A stretch of DNA of 64,000 nt from positions 100,856,010 to 100,920,009 of the forward strand of contig OY294067.1 in NCBI GenBank assembly GCA_958510875.1, in the 5' to 3' direction. This document shows, piece after piece, positions 23,325 through 35,519 of the stretch. The stretch comes from Endomychus coccineus (lineage: Eukaryota; Arthropoda; Insecta; Coleoptera; Endomychidae). The position numbers and the translations under genes were made by a program. The notes under the pieces are model-generated. The model was given only the letters and a program-made list of their open reading frames with translations, made no database searches and was not told the DNA's origin. Positions within the stretch are counted from its first letter, which is position 1, and each line of letters opens with the position of its first letter.

Positions 23325-24265
23325 GCCTGTTAATGTATCAACTGTCTGTCTTGTAAATGTGACTTGTTTTGATGAGGGGTGGTCATCTGTCATATACAGT
23401 CTGAACTGTGATAATGATTCATTTATCTATGCATCTGTTTCATATAAATTGTACATCAAAGTATATCGCATTCCTTGAAGCCCGTTTGAGATTGAGTTTC
23501 GAAAAATTATGTGGTATAAGGAACATAATCTGCCAAGTTTCGGAGATTATGTGATGAGTGGGTCAGTGAGTGATGAGTGTTATTTGCCTTTTATATATAG
23601 ATGTGATGAGAGCGACATGTATCATTACCAGGGAATCCAGTGAGAAGAATATTTGAAATGTAAGACCGAGAATGAGCCAATTACTTGCCACATGTAGAAT
23701 TTGTACGCTCGATGAATTTGATTTCATTACCTGCTTGTAACTCTCGGTTCATTCTAACCATATTACGAAAATGGTTTCGATTCTGTTTTGCATTCAATAA
23801 AAATGGTCAACGATGTCAGCTGAACATACATAATGGGAATATTTCTCGAAAGTATTTCTCGAAAGTCGTTGCCCGGACTAGTCATGTACACATGGTCGCA
23901 TATGGTAATTAAATGTTTTATTTATTCCAGAACGAACAGGGCTCATAATTTCGAATCGATTTCGTTCCAACTCATTTATTTCAGCCTCACGTAAGATATC
24001 CCAAATGCGGCTCGTTGTTTATGATTGGCATGATTTATTATTTCAAATTTCATTTTCATATTCCATAAATTTTAACAGAATAAGATGAGAATTATGTTTC
24101 ATGCGCTGTAATAATACTTTAATTTCCGGACTGTATTGTATCCAACTTCCTTTTATTTCAATTTATTTCCAAGCTGCTGATACTTGGTCTATTTTTGGAT
24201 ATACGTATAGTTATCTGATTCGGAAGTATATTTTGTGGGCAATTATAGTTATTCTACCAGACGTT
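23325..24265. other. No supported gene
   Basis: Contains a 75-codon plus-strand frame (23685-23912) without motif. Confidence 0.35.
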
Positions 24266-24266
24266 A

Positions 24267-24268
<2 letters not shown>

Positions 24269-24319
<51 letters not shown>
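24269..24319. repeat. (TA)n tract
   Basis: About 50 bp of TA repeat, 32 bases left of the one-armed fold-back relative. Confidence 0.9.
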
Positions 24320-24321
<2 letters not shown>

Positions 24322-24344
24322 TCTTCTTAGGTTCTCGCGGACGT

Positions 24345-24485
24345 AATGTGTAGAACTGGATTCTCGGGTATTGATCCGCGTTGTGTGGTTTCGGTCCTCA
24401 AAAGGACCAATTTTACGACGTTTTGGCAAAGTCGCATTTGCCATCTTCAGGTGATTCGACCGTAGAGTCTGGAAAATCTAGGCGA
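24345..24485. repeat. One-armed copy of the 11.4-kb fold-back element, hammerhead-like
   Basis: The left arm (TAGAACTGGATTCTCGGG onward) and the centre of the 11424-11626 element recur here at about 95% identity, but the right arm is missing. On the minus strand the hammerhead-like string keeps CTGAAGA and the stem II pairing (GGCAAA/TTTGCC). It has A at the cleavage position, unlike the 11.5-kb copy, but AAAA instead of the core GAAA. Confidence 0.75.
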
Positions 24486-24489
24486 AATC

Positions 24490-25210
24490 GGCATTACTAA
24501 CGGCATTAGTAAATTCTGAATAGTTGACTCTAGTTAATTATATCGTTGCGTGGCTTCACCTGTATGATAATCTTCATTTCAGAACTTAACTTTTGCTCCG
24601 ATATCAAAACCATCAACTTACTGATTATCTATAATCCATTAGTGCAAACATCTCACTCGTACTGTTTTCTATTTCTTCGACAGGGGAATAATGGTATCAA
24701 TATGCCACAGGGGAAGCCCCGGAGTCAACTAGCACCTACGACCATAGGAATGTTCACAGGAGAGTACTTTTACTACCACATTATCGCATCATTTCATTAG
24801 CACCAAGAATTGGACGTTGTCACAAACTGTTGACTAATATTAATTTGCATTTTCCTTAACTTTTTGATATTGTCTAAATTTTATGTTCGGTGCCCCAAAA
24901 GGGCATGCGATTTTTCTCCATTGTACACTAATAATTTAATATACTTGTTGCTGTCTTCATGCTTGTTCCTTTTCTATATTTCTTATTGCCAAACCAACGA
25001 TGCTTATTTCCTCATCAATAGACCAAAGTACTTCCTTTTCTTGCTTCGTGGTGGCGCTCAGGTTTAGTCGTTTGAAAGGAAGTATGACACGTTTCATAAT
25101 TGTTTTCAAAAAGGCCGAACACATATTTGTGTATTTTTATAAACTCACCATTCAGACAGTAATTCATTCGGTATAGCTTCAGTAAATAACTGGGTGCTGA
25201 ATTTCTGAAA
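24490..25210. other. No supported gene
   Basis: Two short plus-strand frames (24546-24800, 24864-25067) lack motifs or splice context. Confidence 0.35.
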
Positions 25211-25214
25211 GGAA

Positions 25215-25625
25215 ATAATCTTACAAAATGAAACTATACAAAAATTACAAATACGAACTGTTTTAAATCGAAATTTTCAACTTTTGAACGGAAAGATGTA
25301 TTGACTTGCGGTTTTCAACATTCGACCCAGAATGCCCAAATCAGGATGAGACTATATGAAAATTCCAAATACAAAAAACTTAACAATAACTCTCAGACAT
25401 CGAACGTCCCAACTTTTGAACGGAGAAATACATCGACTTGCGATTTTGGCATTCGCTTCATAATGATCAAATTAGCGTAGAACTATATAAAAATTGAGAA
25501 ACTGTAACACTGACTATCAAACATCGAACATTTTCAACTTGACTCAACTGAACAGAAAGAGACATCGACTTACGGTTTTCGACATTCGCTTTAGAATTTC
25601 TAAATTAGTATCAAACCGAACAACG
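25215..25625 (+). repeat. Tandem repeat, about 132-bp unit, three diverged copies
   Basis: The block CTTTTGAACGGA, then CGACTTGCG(G/A)TTTT and CATTCG, recurs at 25281, 25413 and about 25547, giving spacings of 132 and 134 bases. Copies are roughly 70-75% alike. No match to other tandem arrays in the window. Confidence 0.75.
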
Positions 25626-25629
25626 ACCT

Positions 25630-26290
25630 TGTGTCAGTTACTGGAAACACGACATTACGTGAATCATTTGTTCACGGCAGCGTCTAAAATCTGCGTTATC
25701 ACGATCAATGGTTTGTATATCAGTGCAGTTTTGTATTTGCGGATTATAAGCAGTGAGTACGTGAAAAATTCAATATGAAATCGTACATTTTTGAAACTTT
25801 GTTTTGTGATGAAGTGGCTACCAACTGAAATGAAACTGTAAGACTCTGTTACCAGATTCAAGATCCGCAAAATTGTTAAGATTGCAAAAATTTAGATGAG
25901 GGATGTCTCGACAGGAGAAAATTCAACATCTGCACATATGATAAAATAAATATTTTCACTTAAAAAAAATAGCCCCTGGTAATTCTTCTTGCGCAGTGGT
26001 TGAAGGTTATATGTCAAGTATGAAACTAGCAAGGTGGAACCCTAACCCCTGGCGTATAACCGCAATCTTTTCCCAATCTATTGGTCGCAAAGAGTAAAAA
26101 TTTCGTCAAAAAATGTTAAAAAAAAAAAAAAAATTTCACGAGGGCGATTCCTTTAGTAGTTTCGTGGTTTGTTCCTTGGAGGAATTGCCAATGTGACTAT
26201 TTGAGTACTTGGAAAATGCACGAGTATTACTTTCACAAATGATATTACTTTCAGCTAACATAATAGCCGTGATAGTCTTCGAGTTAAAGT
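25630..26290. other. No gene seen; A-rich run
   Basis: Contains an A run near 26117-26131 and no supported frame. Confidence 0.35.
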
Positions 26291-26293
26291 CCT

Positions 26294-26560
26294 TCAAACG
26301 GTGCGGGTTGTCGGAAATGTATATTCCGGCACAGCAAAGTAGACATTCCTCTTATGTAAGGTAAAATCGTTACAAGTTCTTTGGATGTGAATTGGTTTGA
26401 TAGAATTTCTGCCTCGCTCAGTCATGAGTTTTCCGTCCTCGCCGACTTCTTTTTTGCGAACAGAACCGGAATCAGGCATGTTGTACAAATAAAATGGAAT
26501 GTTATTCCTTGTAGTTTCACGTCGAACTGATTCGTACAATGCAATGCAAGCAAGTTGCAA
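26294..26560 (-). CDS. Unidentified open frame, possible exon or relic
   Basis: An 88-codon minus-strand frame opens at a TTG; its first ATG is at residue 28 (MPDSGSVRKK). Composition is hydrophilic and Lys/Arg/Glu/Thr-rich, and local GC is higher than in the neighbourhood. A second short frame (26852-26646, ending FCIGCDNKL) lies just upstream on the same strand. No family is recognised and no clear splice sites join them. It could be a coding exon or a decayed element. Confidence 0.25.
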   Translation of the reverse strand: MQLACIALYESVRRETTRNNIPFYLYNMPDSGSVRKKEVGEDGKLMTERGRNSIKPIHIQRTCNDFTLHKRNVYFAVPEYTFPTTRTV

Positions 26561-26889
26561 CAGGTTTAGACCGGCACGTGTTTGAGAAAATACACGCCCG
26601 GAGAAAAACTAACTTTGGTAGCTTTGGCCTCTCTACCGCTCGGAATTACAGTTTGTTATCACAACCAATACAAAAACTGTGTAGAGTTTCAATTGCAACA
26701 TTTTCTGTACAATAATTTCCTTCTGTGCAACCGATAGATGGCGAGAAAAATAGTTTTTTCAACATGGCAGCACAAAAAGAGTGTGGGGGAAACCTGTAAC
26801 ATTTTTGAATGTCTTTGGTGTATGGTCTGATTGTTGTTAATTTGATAGCCAACTAATATCAAGAAATGTTGCGACTAAGCTACATTTCC

Positions 26890-27000
26890 ATATATTAACT
26901 TCCCTCGTTATAAGTGGTATGTAGTGTAAGGGAAGTATTGTAATCGGCACAAAATAGATGTCACAGTCTATTATTTGCGTTTACTCTGTGACAAATTTTG
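26890..27000 (+). repeat. Dispersed motif AGTGTAAGGGAAGTATTG
   Basis: The string from GTAGTGTAAGGGAAG through TGTAATCGGC at 26920-26950 recurs inverted at 35470-35505. The 35-kb copy is linked to a CA microsatellite. Looks like the end of a dispersed repeat. Confidence 0.45.
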
Positions 27001-29570
27001 ATAGTTCATGTGACAGTAGGTGTCAGTATAAAACAATGTTAAATTATATTGTGAATAATTATTAGAAAGTCAACCTGGCAGCAGGTGTCAGAATAAGACA
27101 TTAGATCATAGACTATTTGAATAAGATAGAGTATATCCTAACATCTTCATACATTTCCAATATATTTTCTGTTCCCACAATGACCCGTCGAAATGTTCGA
27201 AACCTATTTCGCTTACAAAGTTAGGTTACGCGATCAATTGATTACAGGTTTTTTAAGTTATACGACAATTATGGGTATCAGGAACCGTAGCTATTGGAAG
27301 TTAATAACAATAGTTTGATAAGTTAAGAATAAATACGAAATATTCAATGACTGATATCATCTAGCATCCCACCTGATTTAGGAACAATGAACAAATTGCT
27401 CAAGATCCAATCCTTGATTTGTTCTAGGTATGTATCAAATCTAGATCTATTAAGAAACACTTATTCTTTGAATAATAAATAATTATTTCAACTTTGGAGA
27501 TTCGTTACGTTACATATTGGACATAATATTCACTAAACGGGCACTTTAAGCGCTTCAACATTGATGCAATAATAACCTCTGCAGAGCTATCTTAAGATTT
27601 TCTTTCTTACATTTCGATTGCTATTCTGTCGATTTGTTTCTATATGTTGACTTTCAATGCTTCCGAGCGTTGAAGGTTTTTATCATAAAAGCTCTATATT
27701 TTAGATTCCTCTCTGAAGATGTAATTCTCGGGATCTCACCATTCGAGAATCGGTTCTGTTTATCAACAGTTCCCTGCAGGAATGAACTAGGTCGCTCATC
27801 ATGGGTTAATCTTGGTTCCCAAGTCTTACAATTCCTATATGCCATGCCGTATGCCGTGGTCGGCATGCACGATTTTTAGGTTACCTGTGTTCCTCATGTA
27901 CATGATCTATATTCTTCTCGAACGAATTGCCTGAGGTCTTCCAAAATATGGTTTATCAGCCGTAGTTCCAATCTTCTCAAAGTTTGCAGTTAACCACCAA
28001 ATAATTCCCTTCCTTCGATGGACCAGGATTATGTAAGATAATTGAGGAATTCTTCTCATGAAAAATTCCAGCAAATCCGAAATTTTCTCGAGGCTTATAC
28101 TGTTTGATTATAACTATGATAACTTTAACATGTCTCTATTTCACAACTGATAAGAAAACTATGACGTATGGCAAGTATACAGTAGTGTTATTTACTTCAT
28201 AAGTTGAATTTGAAAATTATAATTTAAAATTTGTCACGATTTCTGAGGCAAAACAGAGCATCGGAACTAATAATTGACATGACGGTTTTAAAAATTGAAT
28301 ACATTGAATGATTGAAAGGTAGTGAGATGAGAAAAACGTTTGAGGTGATAATTTCTTCATCGTACGAAAAATGTGTGCAATTGATAGGTCTTATATCAAA
28401 AGTCACTTTCTGCATGAGATCCCGAAGAAACTACCCCATACCATTGTCTCAATCATTAAAGTCAATATAATAAACACATCTAAATCGCAGAAGAAATGAG
28501 AAATCAAATTAAATTGAATTTGGATGCTGCAACATATGATGGGACATTAGAAGTCACCTTTATGGTGACCAATAAGCTAGTTTTAATTCTCATCGAAGCA
28601 AATTTCTCTGGCAACTATCAATATATCTTTCTTTTTTCAAGTAGTTAGCTTTCTAATCATAGACTCGAGTTTGAGGATGTTTAGTACGCCCTTTAATATT
28701 CAACAATCATGTCAAACCAGAAGATATGCTGTCAGTCAGCAATCTGGAACAGTCAATAACGTATCAGAAGATTGACATAAGTAAAGTTGAAATAGACAGG
28801 TTCAAGACTCTTGGACTATAGTCAAAGAAATCCTTACTACTTTATTTACGATAAACACCATAACGGAATACGGATTTTTCAAAAGTTGGTACGTATAGAG
28901 AAGGAGAGAAAGTGAGAAAGCCAAATTCGAGAGATAGTTCCGCAAGACACGAAGCCTTTCTATAACTCTTTATGAAATATTGAAGGAGCCAATCAATCTT
29001 ATCGATCATGCTGATGGACTGGATTTGGTTTTACATTTTAATTTTGAGAACGACCAACGGACAGGAAATATAAAATGTATCAGTTTGAATCATTTATTAG
29101 TAAGCGAACACGCAACCTAATAATTGATTGGTACTTATGGGATCAAGCTATATTAGTCATCAGTTCCAATAAATAGGACAACGAACGAAATTGCAAAAAT
29201 ATTTCACAACCCTTTTATATTGAACAGTAAAATGGGAAGAAACACAATGTTTTCATCTCAATAACTACATAGTGGTATCCACAGAATTATTTATTGACTG
29301 TATATAACAAAATATAATTTCTAAAATTCTATGCTACTGTATACAATAATTATTAGGGGTGTGATATGACAGATCATGTTATTGATAAGACGTTTTTGAG
29401 AATATATTGACATAATTATTGATTATGTGTCAATCATCATGAACTTCTATTTAATCATTCATAACTACATCACTATTTTATTCAATAATTTTCAGAATGT
29501 CTACTGTTCGTATTATATTTAATTTTTTACCTTTTTGTTATACATGAAAGATGTCATAAATACAAAGAAA
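27000..29570. other. No supported gene
   Basis: Overlapping frames at 27634-27879 (plus) and 27654-27866 (minus) are of similar length, and neither has motif support. The rest is AT-rich without recognised repeats. Confidence 0.35.
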
Positions 29571-29579
29571 GTGGCTACA

Positions 29580-30400
29580 TCATCAGCACCGCAGCTGAAT
29601 TCAATTGTACTCTGGCACAAGGGAGATAAGGAGAGCAAACACTGTCCCTTCCTGAAGTAGAGATGAAGGGAAGATCTCTTCATATTTCCATCGATGGCTC
29701 TAAAACAAGAATAAGAGCTGGGGAGGGTATTGGCTCGAAGATCTAAACCTATGCCTGAAAATACCCCATAGGTAAATATGCAACAGTACTCCAAACAGAA
29801 ATATCTGATATCAATCATGGAAAAAAAGAAATTCTCAACAGCGAAATTAACATTAGAGTCATTAAAATTGTAACTATGCTGCTGTACCAGTAATAAGAAG
29901 GAACCAGATTACATCCAAACTAGTATCAGTAAGTCACAGTACCTCAAGCAAAGCAGCAAACACTAACAACAATAAACTGCGTTGGGTAAAGGGACATTAT
30001 ATAACAGAAGGTAACAACAAAGCAGACGAGCTGTGTTGCAAAGGATCGGCCCGAAGAAGAATCGCATCATCATCACTCAAAGCGCTCAAGTTATGATAGT
30101 GTACAACTTCAGGCTGCAGGCAAACCAAGGAAACGATACCTTGGATTTGAACAACCGAATATATCTTTAGTCTGTCTTGGAAGAAACTGAGACTACTTAT
30201 AGGAATCGCTAAGGGACATTGTAAATTATGGAAACTCATGCACACTATATCACTGTCGACAACCCGCTGAGTAGGGCATGAGAAAGTGGGGGCGAGACGG
30301 CACATCGCGTGCTGGGCACCTGTCCACTCCTCGCTAACATCAGAAACCACTCCTCGCTAACATCAGAGAGCTTATGCTAGAGAGAGACTGGTAATGCGTG
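29580..30400 (+). pseudogene. Non-LTR retrotransposon RNase H and C-terminal relic
   Basis: Plus strand at 29682-29740 reads ISIDGSKTRIRAGEGIGSKI, the first RNase H strand with its catalytic Asp. After two stops in the same frame comes GKYATVLQTEISD with the catalytic Glu. At about 29975 it reads LRWVKGHYITEGNNKADELC with the WV.GH and N..AD motifs. Further on, decayed pieces (NIRELMLERDW) fit the region after RNase H. The order is that of the RNase H of Jockey/R1/I-type elements. Frame breaks prevent function. Confidence 0.75.
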
Positions 30401-30404
30401 TCCT

Positions 30405-31480
30405 CCCTGAATGCTGTGCTTATGTTTGTTCAACACCTGGGGTAGTTTGACAGCTGATGTACTGTGGTATAATGGTCATAATGATGAAGTAAGTACTTTG
30501 ACCGATGATAGGCACCCTGGCTCAAACCAGAACCCAGAAGTGCAAACAGTTGAAGACAAAATACGTCATATTGAAAATGTATATGCTATTATCATAAATA
30601 TTACAAATTTATGGATTATTCTAAATGGGGAAGTTTTATAGAAGTTATGTCCCTAGACATTGTTACGACAATATAATTATAAATCTCAAATTGCACCCAC
30701 CGTGCAACTGGCACTTTCGCGCAAAAAGTAGATAACTGCGGCATTTTTTGACTTATATATAAGTTAACATAGGTGTGTACTGCGATAACTTCATTCAATA
30801 ATATAAGAGAGTTGTAGTTCTCTCTTTCCTTTCCTCTTTGGGTGAGAAAAAAGTCAACTAAGGTTTTCCCTAGGTTTGATATTCATCATAAAACTGGTAT
30901 CATGAATTTTTGTTGCTTCTGAATCATTCTTACTGATTCTGGTCATATATAGTCTTTCGCATCTGATGACTCATTATTGGCAAACTAATTTTGGATGTAA
31001 CAACTTCATTGAACATGGAGGAAGTTCTGCATCATTTTTTGAAGAAAGATTGACTGGATGAACAAAGCTTCCTGAGCATTTCTTAATATGACAATAGAAA
31101 AAGGATGTCACGTAAATGAAAATTTGCCTACTGAATAAATGAATTATTATTCGGAAAAATTGTGATATACATATTTTCAAAATGAAATGTCAAATTTTTC
31201 CCACCTCTAACTCGAGTTGTGGAGCTCAAGATGACGAGGCTCTAGGGGCAAAACGTGCTGTTGAACTTTGATATCCTTGGAACTTGATGAATGGAATATT
31301 CTCTGATGAAATTTTTGTTTTGGTGAACTTCCATTCTTTTGGATATTCTTTTCCATTTTAATTGGAAGTACTCGAATAACTCATGGCTTACTCGGCTCAA
31401 TCACACTTGTGTAGAGAAGAATATATGTTGAAATTTTTCTCTGAAGTTGAAGGATGCGAACCACGCCTGAATATCGTTAA
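30405..31480. other. No supported gene
   Basis: Short frames only (30411-30641 plus, 30974-31180 minus) with no motif. Confidence 0.35.
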
Positions 31481-31487
31481 TGTATTA

Positions 31488-31595
31488 TGGTATCAGAGGC
31501 AAATTTGACCAATGGCGACTGCTCCTTGGAGGCTTAGAAGCTCTAGCCAACGAACCAATGACTACCGACCGAGCTAATGGTGCCGACGTTTGACC
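31488..31595 (+). other. Possible Copia-type primer-binding site and Gag start
   Basis: TGGTATCAGAGGC at 31488-31500 resembles the initiator-Met-tRNA primer site of Copia retrotransposons (usually TGGTATCAGAGC). It is followed in frame by GKFDQWRLLLGGLEALANEP, which is Gag-like in style. No LTR ends, polymerase or second LTR were found, so this is weak. Confidence 0.2.
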
Positions 31596-31599
31596 TGTA

Positions 31600-32690
31600 G
31601 CACTTATCGCTCGCAATCAAAATACAGATTATTTTGACGGGACGGCAATCTTATGATAGCTCGACCGAGCGCGACCAAATTGCCTATTACAGAGAATAAT
31701 TTCGTTTGGTTTGGTCTGTTTAACACGTGTAGTAATTTGATATTGTTTTGCTTATCTATTATCTCAATATTTATTATTGATTGTTTCGCGCTTTTTGATG
31801 ATTTGTTTCATTTTATTCTGATTGGTGATGACCAACACCAGAACTAAATATTAATCATCCAGGCAGGGTAAGTACAACGTACTCCTCCGAGGCATGCCCT
31901 AAGGTAATTTATAAATCAGTGGATTTCTGAATGTGATAAGGTATGGATGCTCCGTTTTGTTTTCCACGTGTTCTATCATATTCCGAATCCATCAAATTGA
32001 ATTAAACACACTCGATAACACCATTCAAAGATCTATCGTTTGAACCGGAGAAAGAAGAAGAAAGGAAATTTTTCATGGCATATAGAATGCAGTATGGGTT
32101 TGGTTGTATTCAGCTCGGTAAATATTACCAAAACGATCAGGTGACTAAAAATAGATATTTGGGTAAAAAAATAAGGGACTGAAGTTGAGTTTTTTCCAGG
32201 TCATAGGTATTTCGTAAGAAACTGGAGCCCCCAAATAATCCTCGATCGTAGACGGTGTTAAAGCAAGTGCTATTATTAATGTCAATGAAAAATTTTATTC
32301 TAATGAACATAATGTAGTTTCAATTTTTAAAGCATTCTTCACTTTCATTATCTGAGAATTTATTATTTTACATAAGTTTTTCCGATTCTGATTATAATGG
32401 TATAAAGAACATGAAAATGTACGTCATCGCATTTTTTAGAAATAGCTGATTATCACATACTCTACAAATAGGTAAGTATGGTATAATCATTCATTTGACC
32501 AGCAACATGAGCTATTTTGAATAATTCATTACTTTAAACTGCTATTAATTCTCAAATATCATGCTAGGCTGTGGAAATAGTAAATTGTCGTTGCTTATTT
32601 CATTGGAGCTTTATTGTTCACTACTTGCAGAAAAATCAGAAGGCTATCATATGTTATAATATGATAACTTTTTTTATAACATCATATACT
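31600..32690. other. No supported gene
   Basis: Two short plus-strand frames (31653-31847, 32571-32756), no motif. AT-rich. Confidence 0.35.
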
Positions 32691-32691
32691 A

Positions 32692-32858
32692 TAGAAACAA
32701 ATCGTGACTATAGTTTCGACACTAGCGTGTCATCTTCGAACGATACTGATGTATAAAAATATGGCTAATCTTGGCTATTTATGGTACAATATATACACAT
32801 TAGTACCGTTCGAAGATGGCACGCTAGTGTCGGAACTATAGTCACGATTTGTTTCTAT
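32692..32858. mobile_element. 167-bp hairpin element carrying two inverted hammerhead-like folds
   Basis: Arms 32692-32753 and 32797-32858 are reverse complements with a few mismatches, ending TATAGAAAC..GTTTCTATA. Each arm contains a hammerhead-like layout. Left arm, minus strand 32701-32744: ATCGT, TCGAAGA, T plus GACAC-GCTA-GTGTC, GAA, ACTATAGT, C, ACGAT. Stem I (5 bp), stem II (5 bp), stem III (3 bp) and an acceptable C at position 17 are all present. The core reads UCGAAGA instead of CUGANGA. The right arm (plus, 32805-32848) has the same swap and GGA for GAA. No coding capacity. Confidence 0.7.
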
Positions 32859-32902
32859 AATATATGTAATAAGAAACAAAGTAAAAGTGTTTTATTTTAT
32901 TA

Positions 32903-33425
32903 TTAGTCGAGTCATATTAGCAAAAAGGCTGGGAAAATTTGCGGGCAACTCCGATCGACTCCGGTTTTCTTGCAAAATTTTCCTACGGATTTACAACATT
33001 TCCGGAAAAAATCTAATATGTGCTTTTCCATTTTTCAATTGTTGTAGAGGATTATAGAGGAAAATGGTCAATTTTCATGGCCAAAAAATTAGGAAAATGG
33101 CTGTAAAACTGTACTGTTTTCGAGGTCGCTGATCATGATCCCGAAGTCGGATTTTTCATTTTCCGATTTATTGCAGTTATTGGTCAATGTTGATGGATTA
33201 AACGCGGAAATTTTGCAATTTTCAACGAAAATGGCTAGAAAACGGTACTCGGGGGGGTTTCGAGGTCCCTGATCACGATTCCGAAGTCGAATTTTCCATT
33301 TTTAGATTTATTGGCCAGTTATTGGTCAATGTTGATAGACAGAACGCGGAAATTTTGCAATTTTCAACGAAAATGGCTAGAAAACTGTACTCGGGGGTTT
33401 TCGAGGTCGCTGATTACGATCCAGA
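32903..33425 (+). repeat. Left arm of 1.43-kb fold-back element with 142-bp subrepeats
   Basis: Begins TAGTCGAGTCATATTAG, the inverted partner of the right end (CTAATTTGACCCGACTA). Inside, a unit holding GGAAATTTTGCAATTTTC, ATGGCTAGAAAAC and TACTCGGGGG..TTTCGAGGTC recurs (GGAAATTTTGC at 33206 and 33348, period 142; a more diverged unit lies before). Long arms made of internal tandem units are typical of Foldback-type elements. Confidence 0.8.
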
Positions 33426-33985
33426 TTCAATAGTTTTATTATAATGGAGTAGTATGTATGTATGTATGGTTGTAATTTTGAAGGAAAAAATTCAATTTGA
33501 CTATTGTTATATGAATTTCCGGTGTTGTTAATAATGGTTCTGGATTTGAGTATATCACCAACAACTTGGCTACATTGTCGTGAAAATATGATTCAATATT
33601 CACTGTTAAATGTTATCGAAAAAATTTTGTAATCTTTCTATTTTGATGCTTTATCAGTATATTCGATTACTAGAAAAAACTTGGATACTATATTCCTAAA
33701 TGATTGATCCGTAACAATAATTTTTTATTAAGGACTGGCAAATGATTAAAAACAAAGAAATTTTGTAATACAGAAGGAATAACATAAGCAGACACATACA
33801 AATTTTTAAACTAATTTTTTACTTTTCATCATTAACATAGGTATATTAAAATTTTGGTTATATAGAAAAAAATAAAAATAAAATTTAGACACAATTAACA
33901 AAACAATTGACAACGATGTATGGTTGCCAAAAAGAACAGTATGGTTCTACGATTGAGGATTAATAAAACACGGATCAAAAGTTAC
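33426..33985. other. Loop of the fold-back element; no gene
   Basis: AT-rich with a short (GTAT)n run near 33453-33468. No frame encodes anything recognisable. Confidence 0.5.
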
Positions 33986-33989
33986 GGTT

Positions 33990-34337
33990 TATTACTCATT
34001 ATTAATCGCAAAATTTCCACATTTTGTCCATCAGAATTGGCCAATAACTGGCCAATAAATCGAATAATAGAAAATTTGACTTCGGAATCGTGATCAGCGA
34101 CCTCGAAAACCCTCGAGTACAGTTTTCTAGCCATTTTCCTAATTTTTTGGCAGTGAAAATTGACCACTTTCCTCCATAATCTCTACAACAATTGAAAAAT
34201 GAAAAAGCACATATTTTTGTTTTCCGGGAATGTTGTAAATCCGTTCAGGAAAATTCCGCAAAAAACCCGGAGTCGATCGGAGTTGCCCGTAAATTTTCCC
34301 AGCTTCTATACGTTTTTCGTCTAATTTGACCCGACTA
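33990..34337 (-). repeat. Right arm of 1.43-kb fold-back element
   Basis: Reverse complement of the outer part of the left arm, with only about one and a half internal units, so the arms differ in subrepeat number. Identity is about 85%. Confidence 0.8.
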
Positions 34338-34339
34338 TA

Positions 34340-35320
34340 TCAATGTGATAAATTATTACAAAGTAGTGGCTTCCACCATTGAATTTTAGTTATCATATGT
34401 TATTGCAGCTTTGAGTCACTGTTATTTAATGAACCGTTACAAACAAAATTATATCCTTAAATTATTATACCAAATAATACAAATTATTTGTTATCTTGAA
34501 TGTAACTTACAAACAAGTGTAGTGTTTACCAAATGTTTGAAACGGAAAAGTAACTGTATGTTTCTATATGGAATGAGAAAAAAGAATATTTTATATCCAC
34601 GTTCTTCGAGGGATAATCTCCGAAGATGGAACTGAAGGGCAATGTTATGTGAAATCATTCTAATTGTAACGATTGAAAGATTGATTAATACTCCTAATGT
34701 TATAAAGGGAGTAGCTCCTGAATTCATTGTGATTTTCGATGAAACTATTTTTTGAAAACGAATTTATGAAGCTTTATTCAGTTTCTTACATATCATTTGA
34801 GGAATACAAATGATACAATCATCATTTGAAGCCAAGATTTGATCTTCAAATAAAATGTGTAGTTAATGATACAGCAACTTGCTTTGTAGAATGGATCTTT
34901 TCGATAACCATCTGGAAGCTCAGCATTAGGTTTTAGCGTTTAGCGATACGTTTCCAGACCATGAAATAAATAATTATTATTTGTAAAGTTATAACTACAA
35001 AAACAGTAAGCAATATTTGGAATAACCTTCCAACGTAGCAAAATTCCCATCGATTCAATCGTTGATGCAGCCTTTGTTAAAGGAACCTTAATAATCGATA
35101 GTGTATTATTTTCATTAAATTGACACTATTTTAACATTCATTTAATCTGACTTCAATCAAATACTATAATTTCATTCCAAAAACTGAAGACGAACGTCAA
35201 AAATACCGCTCAAAACGGGCAACCCCTCCCAAAAACTAGACAGTCCTATTTTCACCACTAAGTGATCTGGAAATTTTCAAATACTCAAGATTAATAGGAA
35301 CGGCGCAATCGTCTCCACAG
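34340..35320. other. No supported gene
   Basis: Overlapping plus and minus frames near 34411-34727 with no motif. Confidence 0.35.
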
Positions 35321-35329
35321 TGGGTTATG

Positions 35330-35387
35330 CACACACACACATACACACACACACACGCGCTCACGCGCGCGCACGCACACTTACACG
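35330..35387. repeat. (CA)n/(CG)-rich microsatellite
   Basis: CA repeats grading into GCGCTCACGCGCGCGCACG. It is followed by the dispersed GCCGATTACAGTACTTC motif at 35470-35505, which is the inverted partner of 26920-26950. Confidence 0.85.
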
Positions 35388-35519
35388 GATATGATGTCAA
35401 AAAGTCTAGATCGATTTAAAAAATGCTTTAAACGGATATTTCCGCAGAAATTCAGAAACATTCCTTTGGGCCGATTACAGTACTTCTCTTACACTATATA
35501 GTACATATAGTGAAGAAGG

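Noticed and set aside
29519..30350. Minus-strand frames of 99 and 117 codons
   Set aside because: They overlap the RNase H relic on the opposite strand and show no motifs of their own.
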